Assembly: GCF_026745355.1 (NCBI RefSeq)
Contig: NC_079205.1
Coordinates: 44,721,558-44,785,557, forward strand
Direction of reading: 5' to 3'
From: Beta vulgaris subsp. vulgaris
Taxonomy: Eukaryota > Streptophyta > Magnoliopsida > Caryophyllales > Amaranthaceae
Length of the DNA: 64,000 nucleotides
Shown here piece by piece: positions 21,523 to 33,120 of this stretch (within the stretch, counting starts at the first letter, position 1; each line of letters starts with the position of its first letter). The position numbers and the translations under genes are program-made. Under the pieces are notes generated by a model. The model ran no database searches. It had not been told where the DNA came from and was given only the letters and a program-made list of their open reading frames with translations.

Positions 21523-24477
21523 ATGGATCGTACTTGGATGTATGGTAGTCGTGAATCGATTGAGTTTGTGAATGGGGTCTCGGAATTCTGTAGAAGTGCA
21601 TTAGAATATCAAACATCCTCTGGAGCAGTCGACTTTTATTGTCCTTGTTTGGATTGTAGAAATGTGAGCAAGGTTAGTAGTATACATGTGGTTAGGGAGC
21701 ATGTCTTTCGCCGTGGGTTTAGGCCTCAATACCATGTATGGATTTGGCATGGTGAGCAGGGGAGGTATATGGGAAGCTCTGGATTAAAGAATGATGTATG
21801 TGAAGAAAAAAAGAAGGATGATGATGAGTTAGGGGATGAGAATTTGGATGATGAATTTGGAGATGATGATAGGGATCGGGTAGACGAGATGATACACGAG
21901 GTTGAAGATCAGTCGTGTAGACGACCTCGTATTTTTGAGTCTATGTCTAAGGCTGCTGAAAAGCCGTTGTATCCAGGTTGTACAAAGTACACCAAACTTT
22001 CCGCGGTGGTAACACTGTTCAACATTAAGTCGAACGCTGGTTGGACGGACTCTAGTTTCACATCGTTGTTGGAAGTTTTAGCTGAGATGCTCCCTGAAGG
22101 AAATGAACTGCCAAAGTCGTACTATTATGCGAAGAAGTTGATGTGTCCTTTGGGTTTAGAGTACGAGCGGATACATGCTTGTCCTAACGATTGTGTGCTT
22201 TATCGTAATGAGTATGAGCATTTACATGAGTGTCCACGTTGTGGATTGTCGAGGTACAAGCGTGAAGGAGCTGGAGGTAGTGAAGGACCACCAGCCAAGG
22301 TGTTGTGGTATCTACCCATAATACCTAGATTTAAGCGCATGTTCTCAATTAAAGGAGATGCGAAGAATTTGAGGTGGCATGCAGATCGTAGGAAGAAAGA
22401 CGGTCTGCTCAAGCATCCGGCTGATTCGCCTGAGTGGAAAACTATCGACAGGGTGCATAAGTCATTTGGTAATGAGGATAGGAATCTGAGGCTTGGATTA
22501 TGTACGGATGGCATGAACCCTTTTGGCAATCTCAGCTCGCAGCATAGCAATGGCCAGTAGTTTTAGTGGTTTATAACTTGCCTCCTTGGTTGTGCATGAA
22601 ACGCAAGTACATGATGTTGTCGCTTCTTATATCGGGGCCCAAACAACCTGGAAATGACATAGATGTATACCTTCAGCCGCTTGTTGAAGATTTACAGAAG
22701 ATGTGGAACGAAGGAGTGTTAGTATTTGATGCGTATGCTAATGAGATGTTCACTCTGCGTGCCATGCTTTTTTGTACTATGAACGATTATCCAGCTTATG
22801 GGAACTTATCTGGGTATAAGACTAAAGGAAAACAACCTTGCCCGATTTGTTTAGATGACATGAAATCTACACACCTTAAGGGCTGCAAACATGTGTATAT
22901 GCGCACACGAAGGCTCTCTAGCCGCGACCATCCCTATCGGTTTAAGAAGAAGGCATTCGATGGGACGGTTGAAGAAGAAGTTGCTCATAGACCATTAACT
23001 GGTACTGAAGTTTATAATCAGGTGAAGGGCATTGAAACAGTCTTTGGTAAACCTGCTAGTGAGGTTGATAGACCTACAGGATTATGGAAAAAACAGTCCA
23101 TTTTTTGGAAACTCCCATATTGGAAAGATCTAAAGGTCAGACATTGTTTGGATGTCATGCACATAGAGAAGAATGTTTGTGAAGCTATTATCGCGACACT
23201 TATGAATATTCCGGGCAAGACAAAAGATGTTAAGGCGTCACGACTTTACTTGGAAAAAGAGGGGATTCGACCAGAGTTGTGGGCTCAGAAAAGGGACGGA
23301 AGGAAGAAGAAAAGAGGGGAGGAAAGGTTGATGATGAAACTCAGAAAAGTAAAAAGGTGGAGGATTCGGAGAAGAATTATTTGCCACCAGCTTGCTACAC
23401 GATGTCGCGTGCAGAGAAACGGATTTTTTGCGAGTCATTGTATGGCATTAAGGTCCCTACTGGCTACTCATCGAATATGAAGCGCTTTGTTACTTAAATG
23501 GTGAGTTGAAGTTATCGAGTATGAAATCGCACGATTGTCATGTCATGATGCAAGTATTCTTACCGATTGCAATTCGTGGGATACTTCCAAAGCATGTGAG
23601 GCACACCATTACAGAACTGTGTTCATTTTTTCATTCAATCTGCAGCAAAGTCCTAGACCCGTCGACCCTCGATTCCTTGCAGACTAGAGTAGTTGAAACT
23701 CTATGCAAATTTGAGATGTATTTCCCCCCCGCATTCTTTGACATTATGGTCCATCTCATTGTCCATCTAGTTCGAGAAATTAAGCTGTGTGGTCCAGTGT
23801 TTTTGAGGTGGTGCTATCCTTTTGAGAGATATATGGGAACTTTGAAAGATAAAGTTCGTAATCCTGCACAACCAGAAGGTAGTATAATTCAAGGGATTGT
23901 GGGTGAAGAGATCAGTAATTTTGTGGCTGAGTATTTTGCTAGTGTTGATCCTGTTGGACTTCCGACATCCCGACACGAGGGCAGACTTGAGGGCAAGGGT
24001 ACAATTGGTTCAAAATTGATCACACCTTCCGTAGAAAAGCGTAAACAAGCTCACTTATTTGTATTGCATCACGTACCAGATGTCCATCCTTATTTAAGTG
24101 AACATATGGAGGAATTACGTGTTAGCAATCCTGGAAAAGGAGTGAGGGCATTGACGCAAATGCATAACAAGACTTTCATTGATTGGTTTCATAAACGAGT
24201 ACTCAATGATTTGGATGAAAGTGTTCCTGAAACAGTCAAGTGGTTAGCATTTGGTCCTCGTGAAGCTGTACGCTCTTATGAGGGTTATGATATTAATGGG
24301 TATACTTTTTGGACTGAACGTCAAGATCTCAAGTCAAGATCGCAACAAAATAGTGGTGTTTCACTTGTGGCGTCGTCTACACAATATGCAAGCTCGAAAG
24401 ATAAGTCGCCTGTACATGCTGAAAGCAACTATATGGGCGAATACAAGAAATTGGGAGCTGGACTACTGTACTTTTAA
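21523..24477 (+). pseudogene. TNP2-type CACTA transposase
   Basis: The frame starts at MDRTWMYG (21523) with a transposase-associated N-terminal domain (about residues 1-80, CPCLDCRN). An acidic linker follows. Next is a cysteine-rich stretch (CPNDCVLYRNEY...CPRCG) and the core TNP2 transposase domain (HADRRKKDGLLKHPADSPEWK, LGLCTDGMNPFGN, NDIDVYLQPLVEDLQKMW, CPICLDDM, LDVMHIEKNVCEAI). After that comes a DUF4218-like region (LKSHDCHVMMQVFLPIAIR-type, HSICSKVLDPSTL, FERYMGTLKDKVRNPAQPEG). TNP2-like proteins bind the element ends and catalyse excision and insertion. The frame breaks near 22551 (single-base shift before VVLVVYNLPPW), near 23285 and near 23495, so it is a pseudogene unless some breaks are unrecognised introns. 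Confidence 0.85.
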
Positions 24478-24873
24478 TATTTGCCTCTTGTGTTGCACGT
24501 GGGTTGACAATAATCGACGTTGTGTAAGAAACGATGATCCTTGCGGTTTCACCTTGTTGACCTTAGTCGTCTACGTGAAACTGAGGAGCCATTTGTAATT
24601 GCATCACAAGTCAAGCAAGTATTTTTTGTAACTGATCCTGCTGATCATAAGTGGTCAATTGTTGTACCTGGTAAAAGGAGTATCCTCGGTATTGGTGATG
24701 TTGATAATGAGGAAGAATATGATGCATTTGAGGACCTCCCCCCTTTACCTATCCTGAAATTCGTGTGGGAAGATGATGTAAATATGTCGGAGAATTATAT
24801 GCGTGTAGATCACACGGAAGGGATACATGTACTTGAGGATCCTAAGAAAAGGCGGAAGCTCAATAAATCATGA
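24478..24873 (+). pseudogene. C-terminal DUF4216-like part of the TNP2 transposase
   Basis: The frame FHLVDLSRLRETEEPFVIASQVKQVFFVTDP...WSIVVPGKR ends with a basic KKRRKLNK tail at 24873. This matches the DUF4216 region normally found at the C terminus of TNP2-type proteins. It is joined to the upstream frame through WVDNNRRCVRNDDPCG in another reading phase, so a further frameshift separates them. Confidence 0.7.
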
Positions 24874-24894
24874 CACATAAACTCAGGTGTGTAA

Positions 24895-26098
24895 TTTCTC
24901 CAATTTGGCCTATTTTGGCCTTTTCGCTCCCAAAATGTACTTATGAAGTGATTTAACCCCAAATTTTCTTTGAACATGATTATATGATGTATAATGTAAC
25001 TAGTATGTAGATTTTTAGGCTTTAATTTTTGTTGGTTGCATTTCGGGAACGAAAAGGCCATTTCCGTCGCCTATTTTGGCCTTTTCGCTCCCAAAAGTAC
25101 TTATGAAGTGATTTAACCCCAAATTTCTTTGAACATGATTATATGATGTATAATGTAACTAGTATGTAGATTTTTAGGCTTTAATTTTTGTTGGTTGCAT
25201 TTCGGGAACGAAAAGGCCATTTGGCCTATTTTGGCCTTTTCGCTCCCAAAATGTACTTATGAAGTGATTTAACCCAAATTTTCTTTGAACATGATTATAT
25301 GATGTATATATGAACTAGTATGTAGATTTTAGGCTTTAATTTTTGTTGGTTGCATTTCGGGAACGAAAAGGCCATTTCCGGCCTATTTGGCCTATTTTGG
25401 CCTTTTCGCTCCCAAAATGTACTTATGAATGATTTAACCCCAAATTTTCTTTGAACATGATTATATGATGTATAATGTAACTAGTATGTAGATTTTAGGC
25501 TTTAATTTTTGTTGGTTGCATTTCGGGAACGAAAAGGCCATTTCCGGCCTATTTTGGCCTATTTTGGCCTTTTCGCTCCAAAATGTACTTATGAAGTGAT
25601 TTAACCCCAATTTTTCTTGAACATGATTATATGATGTATAATGTAACTAGTATGTAGATTTTTAGGCTTTAATTTTTGTTGGTTGCATTTCGGGAACGAA
25701 AAGGCCATTTCCGGCCTATTTGGGCCTATTTTGGCCTTTTCGCTCCCAAAATGTACTTATGAAGTGATTTAACCCCAAGTTTTCTTTGAACATGATTATA
25801 TGATGTATAATGTAACTAGTATGTAGATTTTTAGGCTTTAATTTCTTGTTGGTTGCATTTCGGGAACGAAAAGGCCATTTCCGGCCTATTTTGGCCTATT
25901 TTGGCCTATTTTGGCCTTTTCGCTCCCAAAATGTACTTATGAAGTGATTTAATCCCAAGTTTTCTTTGAACATGATTATATGATGTATAATGTAACTAGT
26001 ATGTAGATTTTTAGGCTTTAATTTCTTGTTGGTTGCATTTCGGGAACGAAAAGGCCAATTCCGGCCTATTTAAGCCTATTTGGCCTTTTCCGTCACCG
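24895..26098 (+). repeat. Tandem array 1 of palindrome-flanked ~165-bp units
   Basis: Seven full units of about 155-180 bp start at each GGCCTTTTCGCTCCC (about 24921, 25082, 25237, 25403, 25570, 25737, 25917), with a partial unit at the end. Each unit begins GGCCTTTTCGCTCCC and ends with the near-perfect inverse (GGGAACGAAAAGGCC), so every monomer looks like a small MITE with about 21-bp inverted ends. Length variation mostly comes from one to three copies of a GGCCTATTTT decamer between units. The array lies between the two genes of CACTA-1. Confidence 0.9.
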
Positions 26099-26572
26099 TG
26101 CACACCCTCCCCCCCCCCCCCACCCCACCCCCCTTGCTGCCAACCCCTTCCCCCCACCCCCTCCTCCTTGCTCCCCACTGCTCCCCCCTGCTGCCTGCAC
26201 ACCCCCCCCCATGCAGCCCCTTCCCCCCCTCCCCCACCCCCCCTTTCCCCCTGCTGCCTGCACCCTCCCCCTGCAGCACCTTCCCCCCCCCCCCCCCCCC
26301 CCGCACCCCTTGCTGCCTGCACACCCCCCCCGCTGCTGCCTGCAGACCCCCTGCTGCTGCCTGCAGACCCCCCCCCTGCAGCACCTTCCCCCCCTGCCCC
26401 CCTGCACCCCCTGCTGCCTGCAGACCCCCTGCAGCACCTTCCCCCCCCCCCCCCCCCGCCCCCCCTGCACCCCCTGCACCACCTGCTGCCTGCACACCCC
26501 CTGCTGCTGCCCTGCAGACCCCCCCCCCCCCTGCTGCCCCTGCACCCCCCCTTCCCCCCTGCTGCCTCTTCG
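26099..26572 (+). repeat. C-rich low-complexity minisatellite
   Basis: Runs of 4-18 C are separated by CTGCTGCCTGCA and GCAGCACCTT motifs. The minus strand therefore carries dozens of G runs and could form G-quadruplexes. Proline-rich and glycine-rich open frames on both strands are by-products of this composition. Confidence 0.9.
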
Positions 26573-27145
26573 TATGTTTAACTCATTCGTATTTTTAATT
26601 TGCCTTTTTTTTTAACTCATTCGTATGTTTTACAATTTCAGGGACATGGAGGATGTGCATACGGATACGAGTGCGGAACACACTACCGAGGATGAGTGTT
26701 TCGATTACTAAAAGGAACAACGGCAAATGGTTATGGCTCGCCGTGAAGAAAAAGGTATACAAACGTCAATTGCAAGTAAGAACTTGCAGACGAAAAAGAG
26801 GAAAGGAAGGGGACCTACAAAGTCACTAGGGAAACCACCCTAATGACTTTGGAGACGATCATTTGGGGCAACCTTGTGGAAAATGGCGTCAAAAGTATGC
26901 CATGCAAATTGGGATTTGCATGCATAAGCCCTCCATTCTCCACTCATGGAAAGAGGTCCCCGAGTCTTTGAAGAAGATGATTTGGGAAGATACTATGGTA
27001 AGATTCGCGTATAATTATTTAGAATTTTAACACTTTAGTTAAATATACTATGTAATATTGACTAATTTGTGAAATGCGTTCTTCGTAGAATCAATTCCAT
27101 ATTCCAAATGATGAAGCGAAGAAGAATTTGTTTCTATCCGCAGTT

Positions 27146-28788
27146 CACTAGTAGAATAAATGCTATTTGCTGCGGTGGTATTGCTGCGGTTTTACCTGTA
27201 CGCAGCAATATAACACGCAAAAAAATAAAAAAAATAAAAAATGACAATATTGTTGCGGTTCACGCCAAAAACCGCAGCAATATTGTCCAACGGATTAATT
27301 TTGAACAAAATGTGGGGCCTAAGCCAGCTAATATTGCTGCGGTTTCCACGTAGGACCGCAGCAATATATTAAAAAACATGTTTTTTAATATATTGCTGCG
27401 GTCCTACGTGGAAACCGCAGCAATATAAACGCTTAATAAATATATAAAGGTGTCGCGCGCCCCTCCCTTTATATGTTACAAATGAAAACCCTAAATCTAA
27501 CCATCACACGCCTCCTTCTTCTCCCCCTCCCTCTCTCTCCTACTCCTTCTCTCTCATTTTGCAGTACATTCTCTCTCCTTCACCCTTAGGCCTTCAGTCC
27601 TTCACCCTCCTGCGTTCTCTCTCCTTCACCCTTTACCCTTCACCCTCCTGCATTCTCTCTCCTCTTTCTTCGCCGAAAATACACGGTCTATGTCAAGATC
27701 CTTCGCCGGAAATACACCACGATAGTCGTCGCTCGCGAAGCCGGCTGTAGCTCACCGCTCGCGAAGCCGGCTGTAGCTCACCGCTCGCGAAGCCGGCTGT
27801 CGTTCACCGCTCGCGAAGCCGGCTGTAGCTCACCGCTCGCGAAGCCGGCTGTCGTTCACCGCTCGCGAAGCCGGCTGTCGTTCACCGCTCCCGAAGCCGG
27901 TTTGGTGGTTCGAAGTGGTTCGAAGTTTGGTCCTCTTTCTGTGGTTCGAAGTTGTGGTTCGAAGTTGTGGTTCGAACTTCGAAGTGCTTTTGCTTCCTCT
28001 GTCGTCCTCTTTCTCTCTTTCGATCCCTCTAATTTCTCTCTTTTTTTCGTTTTTTCTGTCGTCCTCTTTCTCTCTTTCTATGTCGCCAGATCTGATTTTT
28101 TTTTGTAACCTTTAATTTTATGTAAATTTCTGTTACAACCGGCAGATCTGAAGTGGTTGGGAGTGGTTCGAAGTGTGAAATTATGATAATGTTATTATGT
28201 ACAATTTTTCTGTTTTTTCGAGTTTGAGTTTGGTAAACGTTTGTTATTATCTGCATTATTTTGGTTGTAAGTGTTTTTTTTAATTTTGCTTTTAAATCTA
28301 TTGTATTATTTATGTAACTAGTTCTTTTTATCGTTATATATTAATAAGATCTATATGTCATTTTATTTTCAATTCATTTGCGAATATTGTGAATAATGGA
28401 TTGGTTTGTTGCCTGAAATGCAATTTTATTTTCAATTCATTTATTATGTACAAATGTGATTGCAAAATGCAAAAAAAAAAAAAAATTTTTTTTTTTGGTA
28501 ACTAGGACCTATTGCTGCGGTTTTGGGCCAAAACCGCAGCAATAATTTGACATATTGCTGCGGTTTTGGCTCAAAACCGCAGCAATACTCTCTGTTAAAT
28601 AGCTAATACATAATAATATTGCTGCGGTTTGATCTATAAAACCGCAGCAATATTTGTTGATATTGCTGCGGTTTAAAACCGCAGCAATATAATTAATACC
28701 TATTGCTGCGCCCTTAATTGCTGCGCGCCCAAAAACGCAGCAATAGGGCACTTTTTAACCGCAGCAAATAGCATTTATTCTACTAATG
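27146..28788. mobile_element. CACTA-2: non-autonomous CACTA nested in CACTA-1
   Basis: The left end is CACTAGTAGAATAAATGC and the right end the inverse of CATTAGTAGAATAAATGC, flanked by the duplication GTT (27143-27145 and 28789-28791). Subterminal repeats TATTGCTGCGGTTTT and inverses fill 27170-27430 and 28510-28780. Length is 1643 bp with no transposase. The middle holds a TC-rich leader-like region, a 26-bp minisatellite (27731-27900) and GGTTCGAAGT repeats (27907-27985). It interrupts an exon of the transposase-24-like gene; host codons are in phase on both sides once the insertion and one duplication copy are discounted. Confidence 0.93.
27731..27900 (+). repeat. 26-bp minisatellite, seven copies
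   Basis: Seven consecutive units contain GCTCGCGAAGCCGGCTGT followed by AGCTCACC or CGTTCACC, with only one or two changes per unit. GC content is far above that of the surroundings. Confidence 0.93.
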
Positions 28789-29939
28789 GTTGCCCAAAGA
28801 TTCTGTGACTTCAAGGCCAAGCTAGTGTCGGGGTGGATCACGAAGCGGAGAAAAGTCGGGGGAACAAAGAAGAAGAAAATCTACGACGGGGAAGCAACAC
28901 CTTCTTCTGAGGCTTCACAGGACACATCATTCGAGGATCCCTCCAAGCTTCCATATCAGATATGGAGGCATATCACAGCTGAGCAGTGGCATGCATTTGT
29001 TGCACAAAAAACAACTACCCCAGAAGTTGTTGTAAGAATTTTTTACTAGCTAAGATTTAATACTTCAGATCCAATATTATATAACACCATATCTAACCTT
29101 TGTTTATATTTGTGTGTTTCAGGCAATTCGTGAAGAAAATAGCGCGAATGCAAAATCTAGGAAGCACTACACCATCTGGGTGCTCATTCGTATGGTCAGG
29201 CGAGAGAATCGTGGATGTATGACCATTACCCCACGATTGCGTCGACCACGACAATCGGGCACTAGCTCTACGACGACAGTTGCACAGCGGCAACCAGATA
29301 GAGTGCTCGATTGGTGGTGTTCCATGCATGGGGTTGATGCAAAGGGACAGAGATCATACCTGATCCCGGAACAAAACAGATAGCTAATGCCATTGTAAGT
29401 ACATATTATAAGTTATTGATAAGGTTTACATAATAATATAACTTCTGCGCTCACGAGTATTTCTCTCTTATCATTTATGCAGATTGGCTTGAAGGAAAAG
29501 GAGGCAGCTGGTGAGTTCACTCCTAGAGGACAAGTTGATGCCTTACACGAGACTCTAGGACGGGACCAGTATGGACGTGTGAGGGGCGTAGGAGGTGTCC
29601 GCCTCGGGGTGAGAAAGGTGTATGGTGATCAATACACCTCTACGTCCAGATCCACTACCTCCAGTGTCAATTCATCACCTTCCATAGATGTGGAGGCTAT
29701 GAAAGCCGAACTTCGGGAGGAGCTCAGAGCGGAGATGACTCAGAATTTCAACGCCATTTTGGCGCAGATGGGCTTACCGACTTTTGGTGCTTTCACGCAG
29801 GGCAATGTTCCTATGCAGCCTGTTCCTACGCAGCCTGTTCCTACGCACCTCGTCCACAACCGGAGTTAACGGTAATTTTTAATATCACAACTATTGTTCT
29901 TAAATATGTTGTTTCATAGACTAACCTTGAATAGAGTTT

Positions 29940-32612
29940 TTTTTTAAAGGAAGAGACACCATGTGAGCTATGTAATCAAGGAGATGGTCATGGTAGATTC
30001 ATTATCGTGGCTTATGGATCTGTACAGCCCCCTAGGGACCGGCCACTATTGCACAACCAGCCAGTAGCTGATATTCACTATGTGGTCAGCGTTAAGACAT
30101 TGTGCCGGTTTCGAAGCATTTCCTCTTCCGCTGCCGAATGCAGCAGTTGGTCTACAGTTATTGTCTGATTCCATTGGCAGTTATATTCTATGACCGCGTG
30201 CATTGGTGCGGTTATTAGATCAGGTACAATCTCTAACATAAGTTATATACATAGTTTTCTTTTATAGTTCCTATATATGATTGTCAGTAATATCTTTTAA
30301 TTTAACTAATTACTAGGGTTCGGGGAAGGCCGACAGGAAGGGAAAGAAGGTAGCTTCACCTCAGGGAGGCCGACGTGCCCAAGTGGGAACGAATTCTCGC
30401 AAAGTATCCACTCATTACGGATATGGAGGTGGTGCAACGCCTTACTAAACCGTGCTTCTGGCTACATGAGTGCATTAGCGATGCAGCGATGAAGCAATGA
30501 TTGAGATTAAGTTGTCGCCACCAATTCCACTACATTGATGGAAACATCGACCTTCATTTCTAAGGATGATATTAAAGAATTCTTACTTGGGGAAGAGTTG
30601 AATGTTTCCATGATACAAACATTCATGAGGTAATACTTTATTAATTAAGTAGTATTCAATCCAACTAATAATAACTTCCATAATAAGTAAGTTTTATTTT
30701 TATCAATATGAATTCTCAGGCTATTATACAATGATGTGAGGCGATCTAGTCAGCCAATCTTTGGTTGGTTATGTCCAAGCTTTGTACGAGATGACAGTTG
30801 CGTACAAAACGAAAAAGAGGTGAAAGTATATCTCAAGGATTCTTTGAACGCATGTTCTCGTCTTGGATATAAGATCGTTCTTCTTCCTTACATTGAATCG
30901 TATGCTTCTTAAACTGACTTTTTAATTAATTAAATTGACCTATTAGTTGTTCTACGATAACAATAACATTATTTTTATTGTTGTAGGAACCATTGGACAC
31001 TCATTGCAATATGTGTGTCAAGTAACGAAGTCTACCACTTTGATTCTTTGCGTAAAGGAACAATACGGTCCTTACTAGTCAAATCATTGTTAAATAGGTA
31101 GCCTAATGAAACTATATCACACTTAGCTTATTAAATATTAAATGTACATCTAATCTTATAATAATGTGTATTGATGTAGTGTGATGAAGAAGATTACTTC
31201 ATCTGGACTTCGACAAGGAAAAGCTCCTGTTTGGTATTTAGTCGAGGTAACATGAATATTTTTTGCATCCTTTTATACAAACACATAATACACATATAAC
31301 ATGTCATTTATTGCATCTTTGGTGAATTTTAGTGTCCGGTACAAGAAGGTGGACTTGCGTGTGGGTATTACGTCATGAGGTTCATGCTCGATATCGTCAA
31401 CTATTGCAAAGATGTTGTTGATCTTCGAAAGGTATGTAACTTTTAGGTTTCCAATTGTTGTTTGTTGTATTTCCGGCCTATTTTGCCTTTTCGCTCCCAA
31501 AATGTAGTTATGAGTGATTTAACCTCAAATTCTCTTTGAACATGATTATATGAGGCATATTATAACTAGTATGTAGATTCTTAGGCTTTAATTTGTTGTT
31601 GGTTGCATTTGGGAACGAAAAGGCCAATTTCCGGCCTATTTTGGCCTATTTTGGCCTTTTCGCTCCCAAAATGTATTATGAAGTGATTTAACCTCAAATT
31701 CTCTTTGAACATGATTATATGAGGCATATTATAACTAGTATGTAGTATTCTTAAGGCTTTAATTTGTTGTTGGTTGCATTTCGGGAACGAAAAGGCCATT
31801 TCCGGCCTATTTTGGCCTTTTCGCTCCCAAAATGTACTTATGAAGTGATTTAACCTCAAATTCTCTTTGAACATGATTATATGAGGCATATATAACTAGT
31901 ATGTAGATTCTTAGGCTTTAATTTTTGTTGGTTGCATTTCGGGAACGAAAAGGCCATTTCCGGCCTATTTTGGCTTTTTCGCTCCCAAAATGTACTTATG
32001 AAGTGATTTAACCTCAAATTCTCTTTGAACATGATTATATGAGGCATATTATAACTAGTATGTAGATTCTTAGGCTTTAATTTATGTTGGTTGCATTTCG
32101 GGAACGAAAAGGCCATTTCCGGCCTATTTTGGCCTATTTTGGCCTTTTCGCTCCCAAAATGTATTATGAAGTGATTTAACCCCAAATTCTCTTTGAACAT
32201 GATTATATGAGCATAATTATAACTAGTATGTAGATTCTTAGGCTTTAATTTGTTGTTGGTTGCATTTCGGGAACGAAAAAGGCCATTTCCGGCCTATTTT
32301 TGGCCTTTTCGCTCCCAAAAGTATATTTAAGTGATTTAACCTCAAATTTCTTTGAACATGATTATATGAGATATATTATAACTAGTGTGTAGACTTTTAG
32401 GCTTGCATTTGATTTTGATTCCATTTCGGGAAGATATGTCATTTTTAGAAGTACTAACGACTACGGTAAAATGATTGACTTTTTGTATATGTTAATTCCT
32501 TGGTTGTTTTGCAAGGTTTATGCTATTCCATACCACGTTTGAGGAACTTCACCAAAGAAGAAATTGACGAAGTTCGGGATAAGTTGGCGTCCCACATTAC
32601 GATGATTGCATA
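29940..32612 (+). pseudogene. CACTA Ulp1-type cysteine protease part with a repeat array in its last intron
   Basis: Exon-like pieces run: ETPCELCNQGDGHG (about 29950); SKDDIKEFLLGEELNVSMIQTFMR (to about 30630); LLYNDVRRSSQPIFGWLCPS to LLPYIES (30720-30902); NHWTLIAICVSSNEVYHFDSLRKG (30986-31100); a short SGLRQGKAPVWYLVE piece (to 31246); CPVQEGGLACGYYVMRFMLDIVNYCK (31332-31431); and NFTKEEIDEVRDKLASH (to 32612). The C48 catalytic set His, Asp and Cys is all present. Introns begin GTA/GTATG and end TTGCAG or similar. The last one, 31432 to about 32515, contains six ~165-bp repeat units. The piece before 30470 is damaged, so a functional product is doubtful. Confidence 0.75.
31468..32420 (+). 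repeat. Tandem array 2 of palindrome-flanked ~165-bp units, intronic
   Basis: Six units start at GGCCTTTTCGCTCCC-type borders near 31488, 31657, 31818, 31977, 32145 and 32306. Each is homologous to array 1 (24895-26098) but shares private changes such as ATGAGGCATATTATAACTAG in place of ATGATGTATAATGTAACTAG. The two arrays have therefore homogenised separately. The array lies inside the last intron of the protease gene. Confidence 0.9.
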
Positions 32613-32859
32613 GGATGAGATTTGCTCCAACAATGTAGCTAGTTTCTATCATCCTATGTACACTTTTTACATTATTAATATAATTTGAAGTTATTATTAC
32701 CTTTCTCGTCATATATTATCGTATTGCAATTTGCTTTTTTTTTTGTCCAATGGAGGTTTTGGGTGGGGGTGGGGCTGGTGTGTGGGTGCTGCTGTGCTGC
32801 TGTGCTGCTGTGTATGTGCAGGCTGTGTGCACCCAAAAAAAAAATATATATATATATAG

Positions 32860-33120
32860 TGAAGGGTTGCGCTAGTTTAAACTGGCGCAGCCCTTCTAAC
32901 AAGAAGGGCTGCGCTAGTTCTTCACTAGCGCAGCCCTTCTTCTTAGAAGGGCTGCCCTTCTAAAGTTAGAAGGGCTGCGCTTGTGGAGAAGGCGCAGCCC
33001 TTCTAGCTTAGAAGGGCTGCGCCTTTCTAGTGCAGCCCTACTGGAATACTGAAGGGCTGCGATTGAAAGGGCTGCCCTCAAAAAGCGCGGCCCTACATGC
33101 CATTTTCAGCGCAGCCCTAC
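32860..33120. repeat. CACTA-1 right subterminal repeats
   Basis: Alternating GAAGGGCTGCGC and GCGCAGCCCTTC motifs can form hairpins and mirror the left end. Upstream, 32740-32858 holds a GT-rich patch and a short (TA)n. Confidence 0.9.

Larger units (their letters stand above)
26646..29850 (+). pseudogene. CACTA transposase-24-like gene, first part
   Basis: The first ATG after a splice-acceptor-like TTTCAG opens MEDVHTDTSAEHT. A stop follows at 26709. The recognisable core reads GQPCGKWRQKYAM, HSWKEVPESLKKMIWEDTM (to 26998), then NQFHIPNDEAKKNL (from 27090). It continues after the nested CACTA-2 (AQRFCDFKAKLVSGWITKR, 28792 onward) with KLPYQIWRHITAEQWHAF, the pattern of plant transposase family 24. 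Splice-site-like GTAAGA and TTTCAG signals bound small introns near 27000-27089, 29032-29123 and 29395-29482. A coiled-coil tail (VEAMKAELREELRAEMTQNFNAI) precedes a repeat of PMQPVPTQPVPT. Frameshifts, for example near 29170, and the insertion inactivate it. Confidence 0.75.

Noticed and set aside
26011..26615. Long Pro-rich and Gly-rich open frames on both strands
   Set aside because: They arise from the C-rich low-complexity tract; all frames are open because stops are unlikely in such DNA. No start context, domain or conservation.
27731..27900. CRISPR-like array of regular repeats
   Set aside because: Units are contiguous 26-mers without spacers, lie in a plant transposon and have no cas genes. 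It is a minisatellite.
31581..32200. Minus-strand repeat ORFs (MFKENLGLNHFI and similar)
   Set aside because: They are frames running through the tandem intronic repeat and recur with the repeat period; no independent support for coding.
24895..32420. Arrays read as centromeric satellite
   Set aside because: Only seven and six units, confined within one CACTA element, so they are not a chromosomal satellite array here.
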